DNA of 64,000 nucleotides, from positions 62,001-126,000 of the forward strand of contig NW_022985552.1 in assembly GCF_010093815.1 (NCBI RefSeq), given 5' to 3'. Below the pieces are notes generated by a model. The model did no database searches. It had not been told where the DNA came from and was given only the letters and a program-made list of their open reading frames with translations. Made by a program: the position numbers and the translations under genes. The DNA is from Pseudovirgaria hyperparasitica (Eukaryota > Ascomycota > Dothideomycetes > Acrospermales > Acrospermaceae). Of the stretch, positions 1-11,999 are shown one piece after another; the first letter of the stretch is position 1, and each line of letters opens with the position of its first letter.

Positions 1-1134
1 ACCCTCCGCATCAAATCCTTCACCTCCGATCCTCCGCAACCTAATCAGTCTTACACCAGCATACATACAACATACGAGGAGATCCATTTCAAAGCCCTTC
101 TCACTCCTCCACTTGCCCAAAGTTTTCACCCGCCAGACACCCCCACCCAAATTCTCCTCTGCCAATACCCTTCGCCGTCCTACCTTCGGCACATACACGA
201 CGCGTAGGTAATCATCATAGCTGCCTGTTATACACACTTTCCCACTGCTAGTCAGCGGCAGCACAGCCGTCACACCCGCGCCATGGATCTTTCTCTCCGC
301 CCAATCCACTCTCGTATCCGCACCTTGCTGCAGCACACTGGAAATCGATTGCTCAACGCCCGTGTTGTCAAATTGGGGCAGTGAGACATATCGCAGCGCT
401 GCGTCATCTGCGCCAGAAAACAGTCCGCTTCCGTCAGGTGCGAATGCCGTGATCCATGCTTCGAGATCGTGGGTAAGGACCTGTACAGTTTCGCTGCATA
501 CCGGTGTGTCCGGTCTAGGGATATGCAAGAGATAGGTGGCGTTTGTGCTCAATGTGCATGCAAGAACAGATGGAGCGCTCGGGTGGAAGACAAAAGAGGT
601 GATCAGGGATGATAGAGGGAAGAATTGAATTGTACGAGAGTGTGTGATGTACCCTTGGTCTAGGGATTGTGGATTTAGAGTGTAAAGAGCGACAGAGCCG
701 GTTGATGTCGCGGCGACGAGGATGGAGCTGTTGAATGGGTCGAAGTGAATATCCAGGATTGCGAATGGCGTAGGAAGAGTTTGAAGCACCGTACTGGGAG
801 ATTTGTTAGACGTTGTAAGTATAGGGGCGAAACTCAGGGGTAGAGACAGGCTTTAGGCAGAACTGAGAAGCTTCGCAGAGGCAGACTTGCAATGCGAAGA
901 ACGAAGCAAAACTCACACCGATTCTGCCTCCACACTCAACAGCACCAGACTTCCATTCCTCTCTTGTGTCTTCTTACTATGCTCTGCTATTTCCTCTCCT
1001 TTGCAGTTTTCGTCTTCGCTCTTCTCCAATAGATACGTTCCAACAACCGCCCAGTCCTTCGATCCTGGCCAAAACTCAACACAGCACGGCGGGAAGTCCA
1101 GCACCAATGAGGAAATCGAGGCAATAGAGACCAT
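1..1134 (-). CDS. DPH7: Diphthine methylesterase, WD40 protein (DPH7/RRT2), 3' end outside the window
   Basis: Acts in diphthamide synthesis on elongation factor 2: Dph7 removes the methyl ester from diphthine before the final amidation. Exon 1 is 1134-917 (ATG at 1134) and exon 2 runs from 793 off the window. The 123-bp intron has a GTGAGT donor and CCCAG acceptor, and the frame continues across it. The protein reads as a WD40 propeller: an N-terminal strand with DFPPCCVEFWPG, then DIHFDPFNSSILVAATSTG, then ITAFAPDGSGLFSGADD, and near the edge VCITGSYDDYLRVVYV followed by GGGVWRVK. The repeat order and the GGGVWR block fit the Dph7 family. About 336 residues are visible and the C-terminus is missing. 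Another WD40 protein is possible but less likely. Confidence 0.8.
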
Positions 1135-1579
1135 TCTGATCCAGGTCCCAAGTCGATCAATGGCATATCTCCTTGTGCGAGAAAACCGAGTTATATGGAA
1201 AGCTTGTGGGTAAGAAATCTCCCTGTTTTTGCCTAGCGCGACCCACCAAAGCGCTTTGAAAGTGAACCCCACTGCTGCTCCCCATCTCAACGATGGTCAT
1301 CACAATTATATACACATTGGACACCCCTGGCATAGTTGTCACAAAACTCTTGAGAGCAATATTCTCATCACTGTTGCCCAGGTACCCAGTTGTCCTTGAT
1401 TGATTCCAGCTGCACAGTTTTCATTTGTAGTCCGCGGCCTAGATGTAGGAGTCTTTGGTTCTACGCCCAAGCAAGAGAGAAATTGCGCCCGTAATCAATT
1501 GAAAAACCCTATACGACCAAATCGTAGCGAATAGAGCACTGTAATCAGTAATTAAGCATATTTCAGCATCCACAAACGT
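1135..1579. other. Intergenic, no gene seen
   Basis: This is the 5' flank of DPH7 and the 3' flank of the next minus-strand gene. Short open frames here overlap DPH7 exon 1 in other frames or lack coding character. I see no RNA gene or repeat. Confidence 0.5.
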
Positions 1580-2635
1580 TCAAACGCGCTCCACATAGAA
1601 GGCACCACCTGCGAAGATAAGTCGAATCGCGAAGGGTGCCATCAATAATAGCATGAGTCCCTGCTTATTAGACATTTCCTCCATTTTACCATGAACGGAG
1701 CGGTAGTAACGTATACGATATACAGGACTTCGACTCTGCGAGAGGTAATGGGACAGCAGGCTCCTTATGTGCCGAATTTCACCTAATGAACGTCGAAAGC
1801 CAATATATTTCGATGTATGCAGTACCCGCGCGATGCCTGTATCGATAGGCACACAATCTTGCTCTGTAAGGTTATCCACATATCTGGCAGTCTTCCACAT
1901 ACATGGCGAGATGTTAATGCCGTTGTTGTATTTGCAGCACTGCGCAGGATAGATCCAGTGCCAGAATTGACTTGGATCCAATATCTGGAAATTATCAAAG
2001 CCTTTGCCACGGTCTAGGAAGCTGACAACCAACAAACCCCTCCTGTCATGGCGCATATAGTTCGCCAGAACTACAGTGTGTAATTCCTGCCCGACTGGAC
2101 AATCAGACCTTGTGCAACCACACCTTCAGGCTTCACTGCTTCCTCCTCTACTAACCCTGCCAACTCGCCCCATGGCCAATGTGATCCATCATCCCATAAA
2201 GTGCTGTAATTGCACATATCATTTCCCATACTTCGATTCGAACAAATCGCACTCGACAAATCATCTGGCCTCGAGTCATGATTGGCAGGAGGACACATGG
2301 AACATAAAGACCGAAAGACAACTACGCATAGGTCCAGGTCAGCCACGAAGTCATTTTCAGATACTGTCATCGACATGGTACGAGAAGGTTGACATAGGTC
2401 TGACACCGCTGTGTAATCACCTACCTATCCGATTGTCGTAACCGACCACATTGGAAGAAACCAAAAGCTTCTCCGGATCATTGGAGTGACCACTGCCTAG
2501 GTAGTTTGTTGGGAAGCAGACTTCCTCTAGTGCCACGCCATTAGTATCATGACAGACGCGCGAGTCACCTGGTCCGTCACCAAGCATAGCAAAGCCTTCA
2601 ATTGATAGCTGTACAGAGATAGTTTGACGTACGAC
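1580..2635 (-). CDS. Unrecognised multi-exon gene, 5' end unresolved
   Basis: Three coding blocks read as one protein. Block A (2635-2425) starts after an AATAG acceptor and ends at GTAGGT with phase 1. Block B begins at 2363 after a GACAG acceptor and keeps the frame (…RIG then VSENDF…). Block C runs in another frame to a stop at 1580. The B-to-C frame change near 2070-2130 can be met by a roughly 50-65 bp intron (GTAGAG or GTGAAG donor, GGGCAG acceptor). A one-base frameshift would also explain it, because the text of both frames is protein-like right up to the change. The product has many cysteines (VCHD, EEVCFPTN, CSMCPP, AQCCKY, ISPCMW) and ends in a hydrophobic stretch (GLMLLLMAPFAIRLIFAGG), suggesting a secreted or membrane-anchored protein. 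No clear ATG exon was found before LPD1's stop at 2840, so the gene may be truncated. I do not recognise the family. Confidence 0.45.
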
Positions 2636-2839
2636 CTATTCCTAGTCAGCAAGGTAACATCCGACAGAAGAGATGAATGGCCACACAGCAGAACGCAGAA
2701 TAGCAACCTTGAAGAGACACACAAAAGTCGAAAGCTAAATCAAGTCTATGCAGTCCTCTCGCTCTTGCTAATCCATCATATAATACAAGAAACGACATCT
2801 GAGCCCCCTTCGTCTCCTCGCTTTACCCGGTCCACAATT

Positions 2840-4572
2840 TCAGTAGTGAATAGCTTTCCCATACGTTGCCATAGCTGCCTCCTTGAAAGCCTCGGCCAGC
2901 GTCGGATGCGCATGGCTTGTCCTCGCAACATCTTCACAGCTTGCGCCATATTCCAACGCCAACACACCCTCCGCAATCATCTCGCCTGCATTCGGTCCCA
3001 CAATGTGAATACCAAGGATGCGGTCCGTCTCTTTATCAGCTAGAAACTTGACTAGACCTTCCGTATCCAGATTCGTCTTGGCGCGCGAGTTGGCACTGAA
3101 CGGGAAGCTGCCGACGTTGTACTTAATGCCTTGCGCCTTCAGCTCCTGCTCGTTCTGCCCAACCCAGGCGACTTCAGGGTGCGTGTACATGACCGAGGGA
3201 ATCGCGTTGTAGTTAACGTGGCCGTAGTTTTTGGTAATGAACTCGATGGCAGCAACGGCTTCTTCCTCGGCTTTGTGCGCAAGCATGGGTCCAAAGGTGC
3301 AGTCTCCAATGACACGGATGTGCGGGACTTTTGTGCGGAACTCTTGGTCAATAACGAGGCGGCCCTTGTCATCGGTTTCGATGCCAATGTTTTCGATGCC
3401 GAGGCCGGCGGTGTAGGGGCGGCGGCCGATGGCAACGAGAACAACGTCAGCGTCGAGCTGGGAACGTGTTAGTGGTATTTGAATGCATGTTTTATAGACC
3501 AACGTACTGTCTCCTCCTTGCCTCCTTTCGCAGCTTCAGTGCTAATCTTGACACCATCACTACCAGCGTCGCCACTAGTGACCTTGGTGTTCAGCTTAAA
3601 CTTGATGCCCTGCTTTGTGAGAATCTTTTGTGACATCTTCGCGATTTCAGCGTCCATGCCAGGACCGCCGATCTGACCTAGGTACTCAACAACGGTAACT
3701 TCAGAGCCGAGCCGCGACCATACGGAAGCCTGTGAGGTATTAGAGTCTGTCGTAGAAGAAATGACCGATATCCTACCATTTCCAGACCAATAATACCACC
3801 GCCAATAACGGTCATCTTCTTAGGCACCTCCTTCAACGCAATTGCACCGGTACTTGTAATGACCTTCTCCTCATCTATCGTCAAGCCTGGGAATGGCGTA
3901 GCCTCACTGCCCGTCGCGATAAGGATATTCTTGCCCCTAACTGACGTCTCGCCACCTTCCGTCAAGTTAACCTTAACGGTATGTTCATCGGCGAATGCCC
4001 CGGTTCCCTTGATGTACTCCACGTTGTTCTTCTTGAAGAGGAACTCGATACCCTTGGTCAAACCACTCACAGACGTCTCCTTGGCCTTCATCATCTGCGT
4101 CAGATTGAGCTTCACATCGCCAACCTCGATACCACGGTTTTTAGTGTCGTGTAGGATTTGGTGGTAGAGATGCGAATTGTTGAGGAGAGACTTTGAAGGA
4201 ATGCAGCCGACGTTGAGACATGTGCCGCCGAGGGACCCGCGTTTCTCTATACATGAGACCTATAATTGTGTATTAGTTCGCGTCAACGTACGAGGGGTGA
4301 GAGGTGATCTTACTGAAAGACCTGCTTGGCCAGCCTTAATTGCCGCAACGTATCCAGCGACACCTCCGCCGATGATGACGAGGTCTTTCTCCTCTGTACA
4401 GACGTCAGTGATGAGCCATATGGCTATAGCAATCGCAGAAGAGCGTACCAGCTTCCGTGGCGTACCACCTCCGCGCTCTCTCAGCAGTGTAGAATGTTGG
4501 GCGGGAGACAGAGCTGTTGACAGGTCTCGAAAGCTGCCTTGTGGTAGCTCTGGGGAGCGCGCGCGAAAGCAT
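2840..4572 (-). CDS. LPD1: Dihydrolipoyl dehydrogenase, mitochondrial (E3)
   Basis: FAD enzyme that reoxidises dihydrolipoamide in the pyruvate and 2-oxoglutarate dehydrogenase complexes and the glycine cleavage system, in the mitochondrial matrix. Five exons: 4572-4449, 4393-4314, 4259-3777, 3729-3508 and 3457-2840. Frames join exactly to give 508 residues, the usual fungal size. The first 40 or so residues are Arg/Ser/Thr-rich with no acidic run until the end, as in a matrix presequence. Visible motifs are the FAD site [13 protein letters not shown], the redox disulfide [13 protein letters not shown] (Cys82/Cys87), the NAD site [11 protein letters not shown], and the C-terminal [10 protein letters not shown] with the catalytic pair His487/Glu492. 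All key residues are present. The start is the ATG that opens the presequence. Confidence 0.96.
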
Positions 4573-5445
4573 GATGTGTAGTGAGGTTTTGATGGCGGAA
4601 TGGGAAGCTGTAGCGCACAGCACTGGGTACAATTGATGGTGGTGGCGGCTAGAAAGACTTGTGAGAAGATGCTGATGAGAGCAGACCCCGGAAATCTGCG
4701 GTACAAGCGGGTTTGTTTGCTAGACGGTTGGTCATCGCGTGGCGTACCCATTGAAACGGTTAGCGCCGCAGTGCCTTGTGGGTATGTCGGAGCAACAGAC
4801 CCGCGTCAAGTCTCGAAAATGCCATTTTCACGATAATGAGAGCCATGAAGATGAATGCTATGCAGGTTGAGCACTTACGATTGTCTTCAATCATATGACC
4901 TAGTGTCATGCAAGTGCGACAGCATGATGCCGTAGCTTTCGGGGTAGCGCTTCGTATAAAATACATAGAAGGACAACCTGGAAAAGAGATGCTTCCCTCC
5001 TCTCGTATGGCGCAATATATAATCTGCAACCCTAAAGTCCCTCCGCCGCTATTGTGGATCCAATCTCTGCTCCCTCTTCTCATCCCCTGACCCCAAGAAG
5101 CTTTTATCGCCAGCCGAGAGCAAGCACGGGGACTATACCAAGCCTGCATAACGCCAAAAAATGCTCACCAGTTGTCCAGTCTCTCCCTGTCATCTGTAGG
5201 GAGTGGTAGAGACAGGAGTGGACACTGGCATCCTGAAGGTCTATGCGCCGTAACAAAGGAAAGGTTAATGCTATAGTCGGTTTGTTGCTCCGTAGGTAGG
5301 TGGTGGTATAAAGTAAAACAGAAGGGGTGTGTGAAATAGGTGTGTTCTCTGGCCTGACAACACGAGCCACATTATTGATATCAAGGCGTCGGATCCTAAG
5401 ATAGTGGCAGTCTGCTGACAAGAGACAACGTTTGGTTGTCGTCGC
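4573..5445. other. Intergenic between LPD1 and RCO1
   Basis: Contains the LPD1 upstream region and the RCO1 3' flank, since both genes are on the minus strand. The short open frames look random and have no splice partners I can support. No repeat or RNA gene seen. Confidence 0.5.
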
Positions 5446-8400
5446 TTAGACGACAGATTTCACCTGGGCGGATAGCTGTTCCTTTGCTTGCTTGATGACC
5501 TCTTCGAGTCTGGTAAGGAACGTAAGTTTATCGAAGGCACTAGCTGTACCATTGGTAAGATTGGACTGTGCACGTGTCAATTGCGCAACGACCTGCTCCG
5601 GCGCCTCAGCAAGCAAGGCCATAATGAGTGAATCGACGTCAACGCTAGTAAGACCGGCAGCGTCTTCTTTCTGGGCAAGCTGGATTAGGTTCAAGGCGGT
5701 TTGCTGCTCTACCATAGTATGACCCGCGAAAGGTGTTGTGAAAGTAGTGTGTGGTGGACGAGCGCTAGGTGTTGTTGTTATTGTGGGAGGCTGCATCAGT
5801 TTCTGCCGTTTCTCGCGGGATCTATCAAAGTGTCAGCCATGGAACGTCTCTTCATGAGACTGTACTCTACAATTTCGCGGCGTGGATAAAGTCAAGCTTG
5901 ATCCCATATACGGGTAGCCTGAGGACTTGACCCTCCTCCTCTCCACTAGGCTCGTCGTAAAATTCACTATCGTCGCTCGAGTCGTCGACGACCTCGATGA
6001 CACCGTTGTTGCGATAGCCACGTCGAAGGGCAGGATCGACATAAACTGGATTCTTGGGTTTTCGGAGGCGGTGCGTCCGTCGCCCATTGATTGGGATACT
6101 GTCGGGATCAATCACGTGTTCTGACTTCGGCTCAATGGCCTTGAGATCACGGTTGACATGGCGAGGGCATTTGAAAGCTTGTCGCTTGGTCCATTCGTGA
6201 TTTACCGAGGGCGGTACCGCCAACGGAGGATCACAGCAATCCATGTGCCAGTGCTCTTGGCAGACCTGACACTGCAGCATCGGACGACCGTCAAGAGATG
6301 ATTTGCCGCACTGAGCGCACAAGATGACGCCACTTTTGTCTTTCAACTTGGTCAAGTCCTCAGACTCGATATAACCATGGCGATTTTTGCTGTGTACTGG
6401 TCAGCTTGGACAAACTGTTGTCCCTGGTAAGACTTACGCTCGTATCCACACGCCTTCTTCCTCATATTCCCCATCGGGCCCAGTTTTGACATCTTCGAAG
6501 AATTCGCGAATACGTTCTGGAAGAGAGAACGTCATAGGCTTGCTCCACTCCATCTGGTCTATGAGCCTCGCGAAGAGGCCTTCTCGGGGCTCATCAGCAC
6601 CTGGTGGCCGGACTTCGTACATAACACAATGTGAACACCACCAGTTTTCGTCTCCTTCCAGATCCTTTTCCTCAACAGGTGGCTCGGCGCACGTGAAGTG
6701 AAACCACTCAGTGCATTTGTCGCAAGAAATCAGGAGACCAATTCCTCCGCAAGCAGCACATACCTCCTCGTCATCAGACTGTTCATCATGAATTAGCATA
6801 CGCGACGTCTTGGTTGCAGCGCAGGAGTGTTTGCAGCGATGGCAAAGCAAATGAAGCTTGGAAAAGCATGGCATGGGCTAAAGGAAGATGGAAAAGTAGC
6901 AGTGGAGGACGATACAAAAGCGACGTGAGGATGGACTTGCAGTACAGGGACAAAAGCGTGGAAATAGGGAAAGACAGAAGCGGTATGGTGTGAGTGTTGG
7001 GCTGCGGGCATGCCAGAAGATATGCCCTATGAATGAAAAATGTGCTAGGAGCGCGAGTGTGCGACCTACCAAATCACCGTCAGCGCTGGGGCCCTCAATG
7101 CCGCCACTCCTAGTCATCGGCGCCTGGCCAGCCACCGCCTTGGTTTTGTTCTTGTTCGGCCTGAAGTAATGAATGTTTATTAGCCATGGTCATCATAGAA
7201 CTTCTTGCTCTCTCGCGAATCAAACAATCGCCTTCGTTGATATATCGTGTGTTGTTGCATCGGCTGTCGTGGTATCACCAGAGGTGGCTGAGAGGAAGCT
7301 GAAACAGTATGCGCAGCAGCACACGTGTCTCTTCCATTCCACGACCACGGTGCAAAAAGACAATGAGTGGAGGAAGGAATAAGGCTACTTACGAGGATAT
7401 CATAGTTCGCAATCCTTTCTTGCGGGTCGGTGCCCCGAGACGTGGGAAGTGCTTGCTGGGAGGCGAAGAATAATCAACCGTAGACAGGTCATCATCGTCG
7501 TCGTCGCTGGCCTTGGTTTTATTACTGGCCTGCTGTCCGTTGACAAGGCCGTTGGAACGAGGCGGTAGTGAGTTCGAGAGTGGAGTTCGAGGTCTGTACT
7601 TTGGATCGAGACGGTATGAGCTCTCGGAGAACTTCACGTCGTCGAACGCTCGCAGACGCTCTTTCCTTCTGGCATAGATAGCGTCAATCTCCGCGTGATC
7701 TTCTGTCTCAGTCGCCTCGGAAAGGTCACCGTCGTCGGTTACACGTTTGCCTGCTCGAGTCTTACTAACAGGTGGATGTCGTCCAAGCAGAGCTCCTTTG
7801 GGGGCAGCCATTCTTTTCGGTCGTGTTGTTGCTTCAGTACTAGCGATGGTGCCGTTCGTTGCCACTGCGTCCGGCGGAGGACCTTGTGCAATGGTTTCGT
7901 CGACATCACTAAGATCCGAGTCTGAGTCATTGACTGCGAGGGTGCGGGTAACCTTCGAGGCCGAAGCTTTGACAGATGCTGGTGATGATGGTACAACCGA
8001 TGAGGACATGTTCAAAGCGCGCGTCGTTCGGGGTGTGCGTGTTGGCTCAATTTGGGGAGTGACCTTGGGAGGTGAGAAGGCCGGGGTTGGGGCCGGCTCT
8101 TTCGACATCTTGAGAGAAAGTCTTAGTCGTTTCTTTGGTGGTGATTCACGAGCTTTGGCTTGTTGCTTGAGTTTCCTAACAGTTCGCTTGAAATATGCAG
8201 TCTGCGCCGGGGTGGCCGACCTCGCAAGGATACCGTCGAGGGCTTTGATCAGGCGAGAATCGTGTGCACTGTTCTCGTACATCTTTTGTAAGGCTACATT
8301 CGTGCGAACGTCACTGTTGTCGCGGGCTTCTTCACAAGCACGGTCCACAATTTTTCCAAAATTGTTGAACCGAGATAAAAGTGGCTGGGGATGTTCCGTA

Positions 8401-8921
8401 TTTTTGGCGGCCTGCACTGTTTTATCCACTACCTCGTCCACTGGTTCCGTGACTGCTGGCTCTTCCGATGCTTCTATCTCTGTATCCGCTTCGACCGTAT
8501 CCTCTGGACGAGCAGATGCTTCACGTGTAACAGGGCCTGATGCCAAAGTGTCAGGGGAATCACGGGTATTGTCGTCTCTTGACAGCAATCCGTTCATGAA
8601 CACTGGCCGCTTCTGTGCGTCGCCTCGCAGTTTTGCTTTCAATTTCGCAGATGGCGGCGTGCCTAATGGTTCCATGTGCTGGAGGACCCCCTGACGTTCA
8701 AAGCCATGGTCTTCGAAACTAGGTCTAGGATTAGGCGGTGGCGGCTCTACCCATGAGTCCAACGTGTTCTGCGGTCTCGCTTTCTGGGGCAGAGAGGTCG
8801 ATAGAGCGGAGGGAACTGAAATTTTAGGAGTGGTAGTCGCGCTGGCTGGTCTTGCTCTCGGTGTGTTTGCCCGACTCGATCTGCGCGTAGCCCGTGAGGA
8901 AGCGTTCAGGGCCATGTTCAT
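5446..8921 (-). CDS. RCO1: Double PHD-finger protein, Rco1-like subunit of the Rpd3S histone deacetylase complex
   Basis: Rco1 and Eaf3 guide Rpd3S to H3K36-methylated gene bodies, where it removes acetyl marks and blocks cryptic transcription. Five exons: 8921-7393, 7160-7070, 6778-6438, 6389-5871 and 5821-5446, giving 951 residues. Residues 1-540 are a disordered Ser/Pro/Lys-rich region with a conserved-looking start (QNTLDSWVEPPPPNPRPSFE). PHD1 spans about 547-591 (VCAAC…CDKC…FHFTC…WWCSHC). PHD2 spans about 677-731 (LCAQC…CQVC…WHMDC…FKCPRH). The C-terminal part may help bind the complex core. The 49-bp last intron (5870-5822) is inferred from frame. Nto1 or another PHD protein is possible, but the spacing of the two fingers and the N-terminal TLDSWVEP block favour Rco1. 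Confidence 0.85.
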
Positions 8922-9629
8922 CCCTTATGCGCAGCCCTGCGTCGATGTCAGTAAGTCTCTGATTAATGAGAATATGATGGTGATAATTACCGCGCGTGGC
9001 GATGAGTAGTAGAGGGCGACCTCACGTCTTGGGGCGTGGTGTGGCGCGTTTCTTTGAAAACGGGGGTGTGAGGTGTTAGAGAGCTCGCGAAGGAACGCAG
9101 CCAGAACACGGAGTCGGCTCGGGAGACCCCTTAGATTGGAATTGCTGAAAGTGCCACCTCAACTGAATAGCGCCTATCTTGCCACGACCAGGTGCAGCTT
9201 CAGCTAGTAGCAGTCACACCGAGAAATATAATGATTGGTGCTTGTGAAAAATGATGAAGTAAATGTTGTAAGACTTTGTTGCAGGGCATGGAGAGGGAAT
9301 GAGTGTGAAGTTCACGGGGAGGCACCGAGCAGGGGATAGGAAAAGCCTTATCACTTGCGCGGCATTCCGGCGAATTAATAGTCATTCAGACAACATTTTT
9401 TGGTAGTTTTATTTTTGTGTTCGCCTTTCTATTCATCTAACGCTACTTTCGGTAGACTAAGATAAGTGACTTCAAGTGATGTCTTTTGTAGTGCATCCCA
9501 ACCCCCCAAAATGGGCTATGCGTATGCAAAGTCAGATGACCAGACTGGAGATAGCCTCACGGTCGCTTAAGCCTATATTCACCGCAGCAGGATTTTGGGT
9601 GCATCATGTCTTGAACCTTCAGATATGGC
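8922..9629. other. Intergenic, RCO1 upstream region
   Basis: Lies between the RCO1 start and the 3' end of the Cdb4-like gene, both on the minus strand. It holds the RCO1 promoter. No distinct motif cluster, repeat or additional gene was found. Confidence 0.5.
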
Positions 9630-11118
9630 TTACTCATCGTCAGAGTCCTCCTCGTCGTCGTCGTCGTCCTCTTCCTCCTCTACCTTCTTGGCGGGCTTCT
9701 TCTTCTTCTTCTTGTTCTTCTTGCTCTTGTTGCTTGGGGGCTTACCAATAGGCTGCTCCAAGATGGCAAGAATCTCCTCATCCGTGATCTTCTTGTCAGT
9801 CTCGAATTTGCTCAAATCTGGCGTAGGAGGGCCAGCCAAACGTGTCAACCCGTTCTTAGTGAGAGCTGTGAATGCTGTCAACGTCGCGTGTCCTTAAGTG
9901 ATGTGGAAAACATGTTTCAAAAACTTACCAACTGTGGTGAATACCCTTCCAACTGGCTCCCCATCCTTGTCACCAACAACTTCGTACTGGCGGAAGACTC
10001 CACCCCGAACGCACTCGACAACGCCGACCTTTGCGGACTTCTCATCGTCGAGTTGGCGTAAGCTGAAGGCAAAGGTACCGAACTTTTTCTGTACTTCCGA
10101 AAGTGTAGTCCTTGAGCTGGGACGTTTCAGGCCGTAGGTAGTAGTGGTGCGACGATGCAGGGTGGGTCGATTGCCCAAAGTCTTGACCTTACCACTGCCT
10201 AGACTCACACCCATTTCAACTCCCCAGACCTCTGAGACATCAGGCAACCCCTCGCCACGGACGCTGTCACCAGGAGAAAGAATGATCTTCTTCTTGCCTT
10301 CAATCTCGTTGCGCTCAAAGAGCCAGCAAGTGGTGCTTTCTACAATGTTGCAGCCATAGCTCTTCGCAACTTTCTCAACCAGCTGGGTAATCTTGCTCTG
10401 ACTGTATGGCTTCTGCGTAGCAGCCTTAGTCTTCTCTTCCTCAGTCGTAGCCAGAGTACCAGGAGGGATCATCATGCGTAGAAGGAGCTCATTAGCATAA
10501 TGCGTAGCAAGAAGAAGGTCTGCCTCCCTGCCAGACACCTTGCCATCCTTGTTGCTTCCGCCGGCGACCACAATAGAATCGCAGACGATAGTGCCGAAGC
10601 CATCAATCTGAGCACCCAGCTGGATCTTGATAACTTCTCCGGCTTTGAGTACAGTCTCGGCTTCTTCGGCGTCGGTCTTGAGCGGAGTGTAAGGGGTAAT
10701 GTAGGAGCTCGGGGAGATAGTCGTCGGATGCGAGAAGCCTTTAGCAATCTTCTTCCCCTTGTACACCTTCGCAATTTCGTCCGATAAGAGCTGGTCGCCC
10801 TTCTCGCAAAGCTCGACAATCTTCGAACCCTCAGTGCACCATCCTAAGAAGCTGTTAGCCTAATAAAGCTATAGCTGAAATCTGCGAGACTCGGTACCTG
10901 TGACAGCTTCGAGGACCTTCTGCGAGATCGTTGCAGCAGTCTTATATTTGGTCAAGGTATCAGGGTTCGCGAGCGAGTAATCTGCTCAGTTCCATTAGCC
11001 TAAAGATTTCAGTGGGAGGAAGCGTCATGAACACGCCAAATGTGCCTCAGAATAGGAAATCGAGCTGAAAGACAAATGATGATGCAAAATACGTACCAAC
11101 AGCATTTTCTTCAGCCAT
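9630..11118 (-). CDS. cdb4: Ebp1/PA2G4-like protein (S. pombe Cdb4 type), inactive methionine-aminopeptidase fold
   Basis: Relatives have the pita-bread aminopeptidase fold without activity. They bind RNA, curved DNA and ribosomes, and act in ribosome production and growth control. Four exons: 11118-11097 (only 7 codons plus 1 base), 10981-10898, 10843-9929 and 9892-9630, giving 427 residues. The N-terminal DYSLANPDTLTKYKTAA leads into the M24-like domain (VTGWCTEGSKIVELCEKGD, GFSHPTTISP, GAQIDGFGTIVCDSIV). The tail is a run of lysines followed by an acidic tract ending EEDSDDE. Human PA2G4 also has a Lys-rich tail, but the acidic end is more marked here. Arx1 is larger and differs in sequence. 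Confidence 0.9.
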
Positions 11119-11999
11119 AATGATCGACTTTGCCTCTGGTAGACGCAGGGACAGCTGATGATTTGAGAGGTTGTAGACTGCAGGTGTCGTGCGCGATGGA
11201 TGTTTTGTATCGCAGGCGCGGGGTGTTTGAGAGAGGGGCACTTTAGACTCGCTTCCAAGCCCAATCGAAAGCAAGGAACAAGGGGAGCGCCATACATAGT
11301 GACATCGCTAGTAATTCACTTGTAGGACAAAGTACGAACAATTAGCATTCTATGGTTGAATTTTAAAATGATACTTTTGCTCTATCATCGGGTCGCAATG
11401 CCCTACAGGACTTCTGGGATTCTGATACCTAAGTATGAATACAAGAGTCTAAATAAATGATTACAGACGTGGCCCTTCGCAAAAACGTTCCTGTTCGACT
11501 CCTGGCCCTACCCACAGTAAGAAACTGGCTCAGGGCTCAGTGACTTTACACGCTCATGTGCGGCTGGCCAATTGGAACGGGTCCCAACACGATTATGTTC
11601 GTGATGCTCCAGCCTGCTCCAAATTTATGGTCTTATCAATGCATAGAGCGCAGCTGGGGCCTATAAAAAGGTTCTGTGTACAAGAAGCAGCGTTCGAACG
11701 CTCGTCATCATGACGACGCAATTGTACAAAAAACTGTGGGCGATAGTTGTGGATAAGTTGAACCGTGTGTGGAAATCCAGCAAGGTAGTGAACGAGATTC
11801 GTAACAAGTGCTGAAGAGCAAATTTGGGGTATATGTTGCCAGGCCTCCCTGCGGAGGATGCCGCTCTATTGGTCGTCACACGTTGATAGAAGAAACCTTC
11901 CAAAACTTGAAAAAAAAATAAAAGATAAAAAAAGAAAAACCGGTCAGTACCGAGCCGCCTCCATGTGGTCGTGTGGAGTGAACCGTCTGACTTGGCTCG
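11119..11999. other. Intergenic, Cdb4-like promoter and VAC7 3' flank
   Basis: No gene with coding character was found. A TATAAAAAGG string lies at about 11661-11670 but has no gene placed to use it. The palindrome AGCGTTCGAACGCT near 11690 resembles a T-arm but is not part of a tRNA. Confidence 0.5.

Noticed and set aside
7747-8694. 315-codon plus-strand frame
   Set aside because: It lies wholly antisense to RCO1 exon 1, whose product fits a known family.
9595-9897. Ser-rich plus-strand frame
   Set aside because: It is antisense to the acidic and Lys-rich tail of the Cdb4-like gene.
11640-11720. TATA box with tRNA-like GTTCGAAC
   Set aside because: The GTTCGAAC lies in a simple palindrome, and no other tRNA arm is present.
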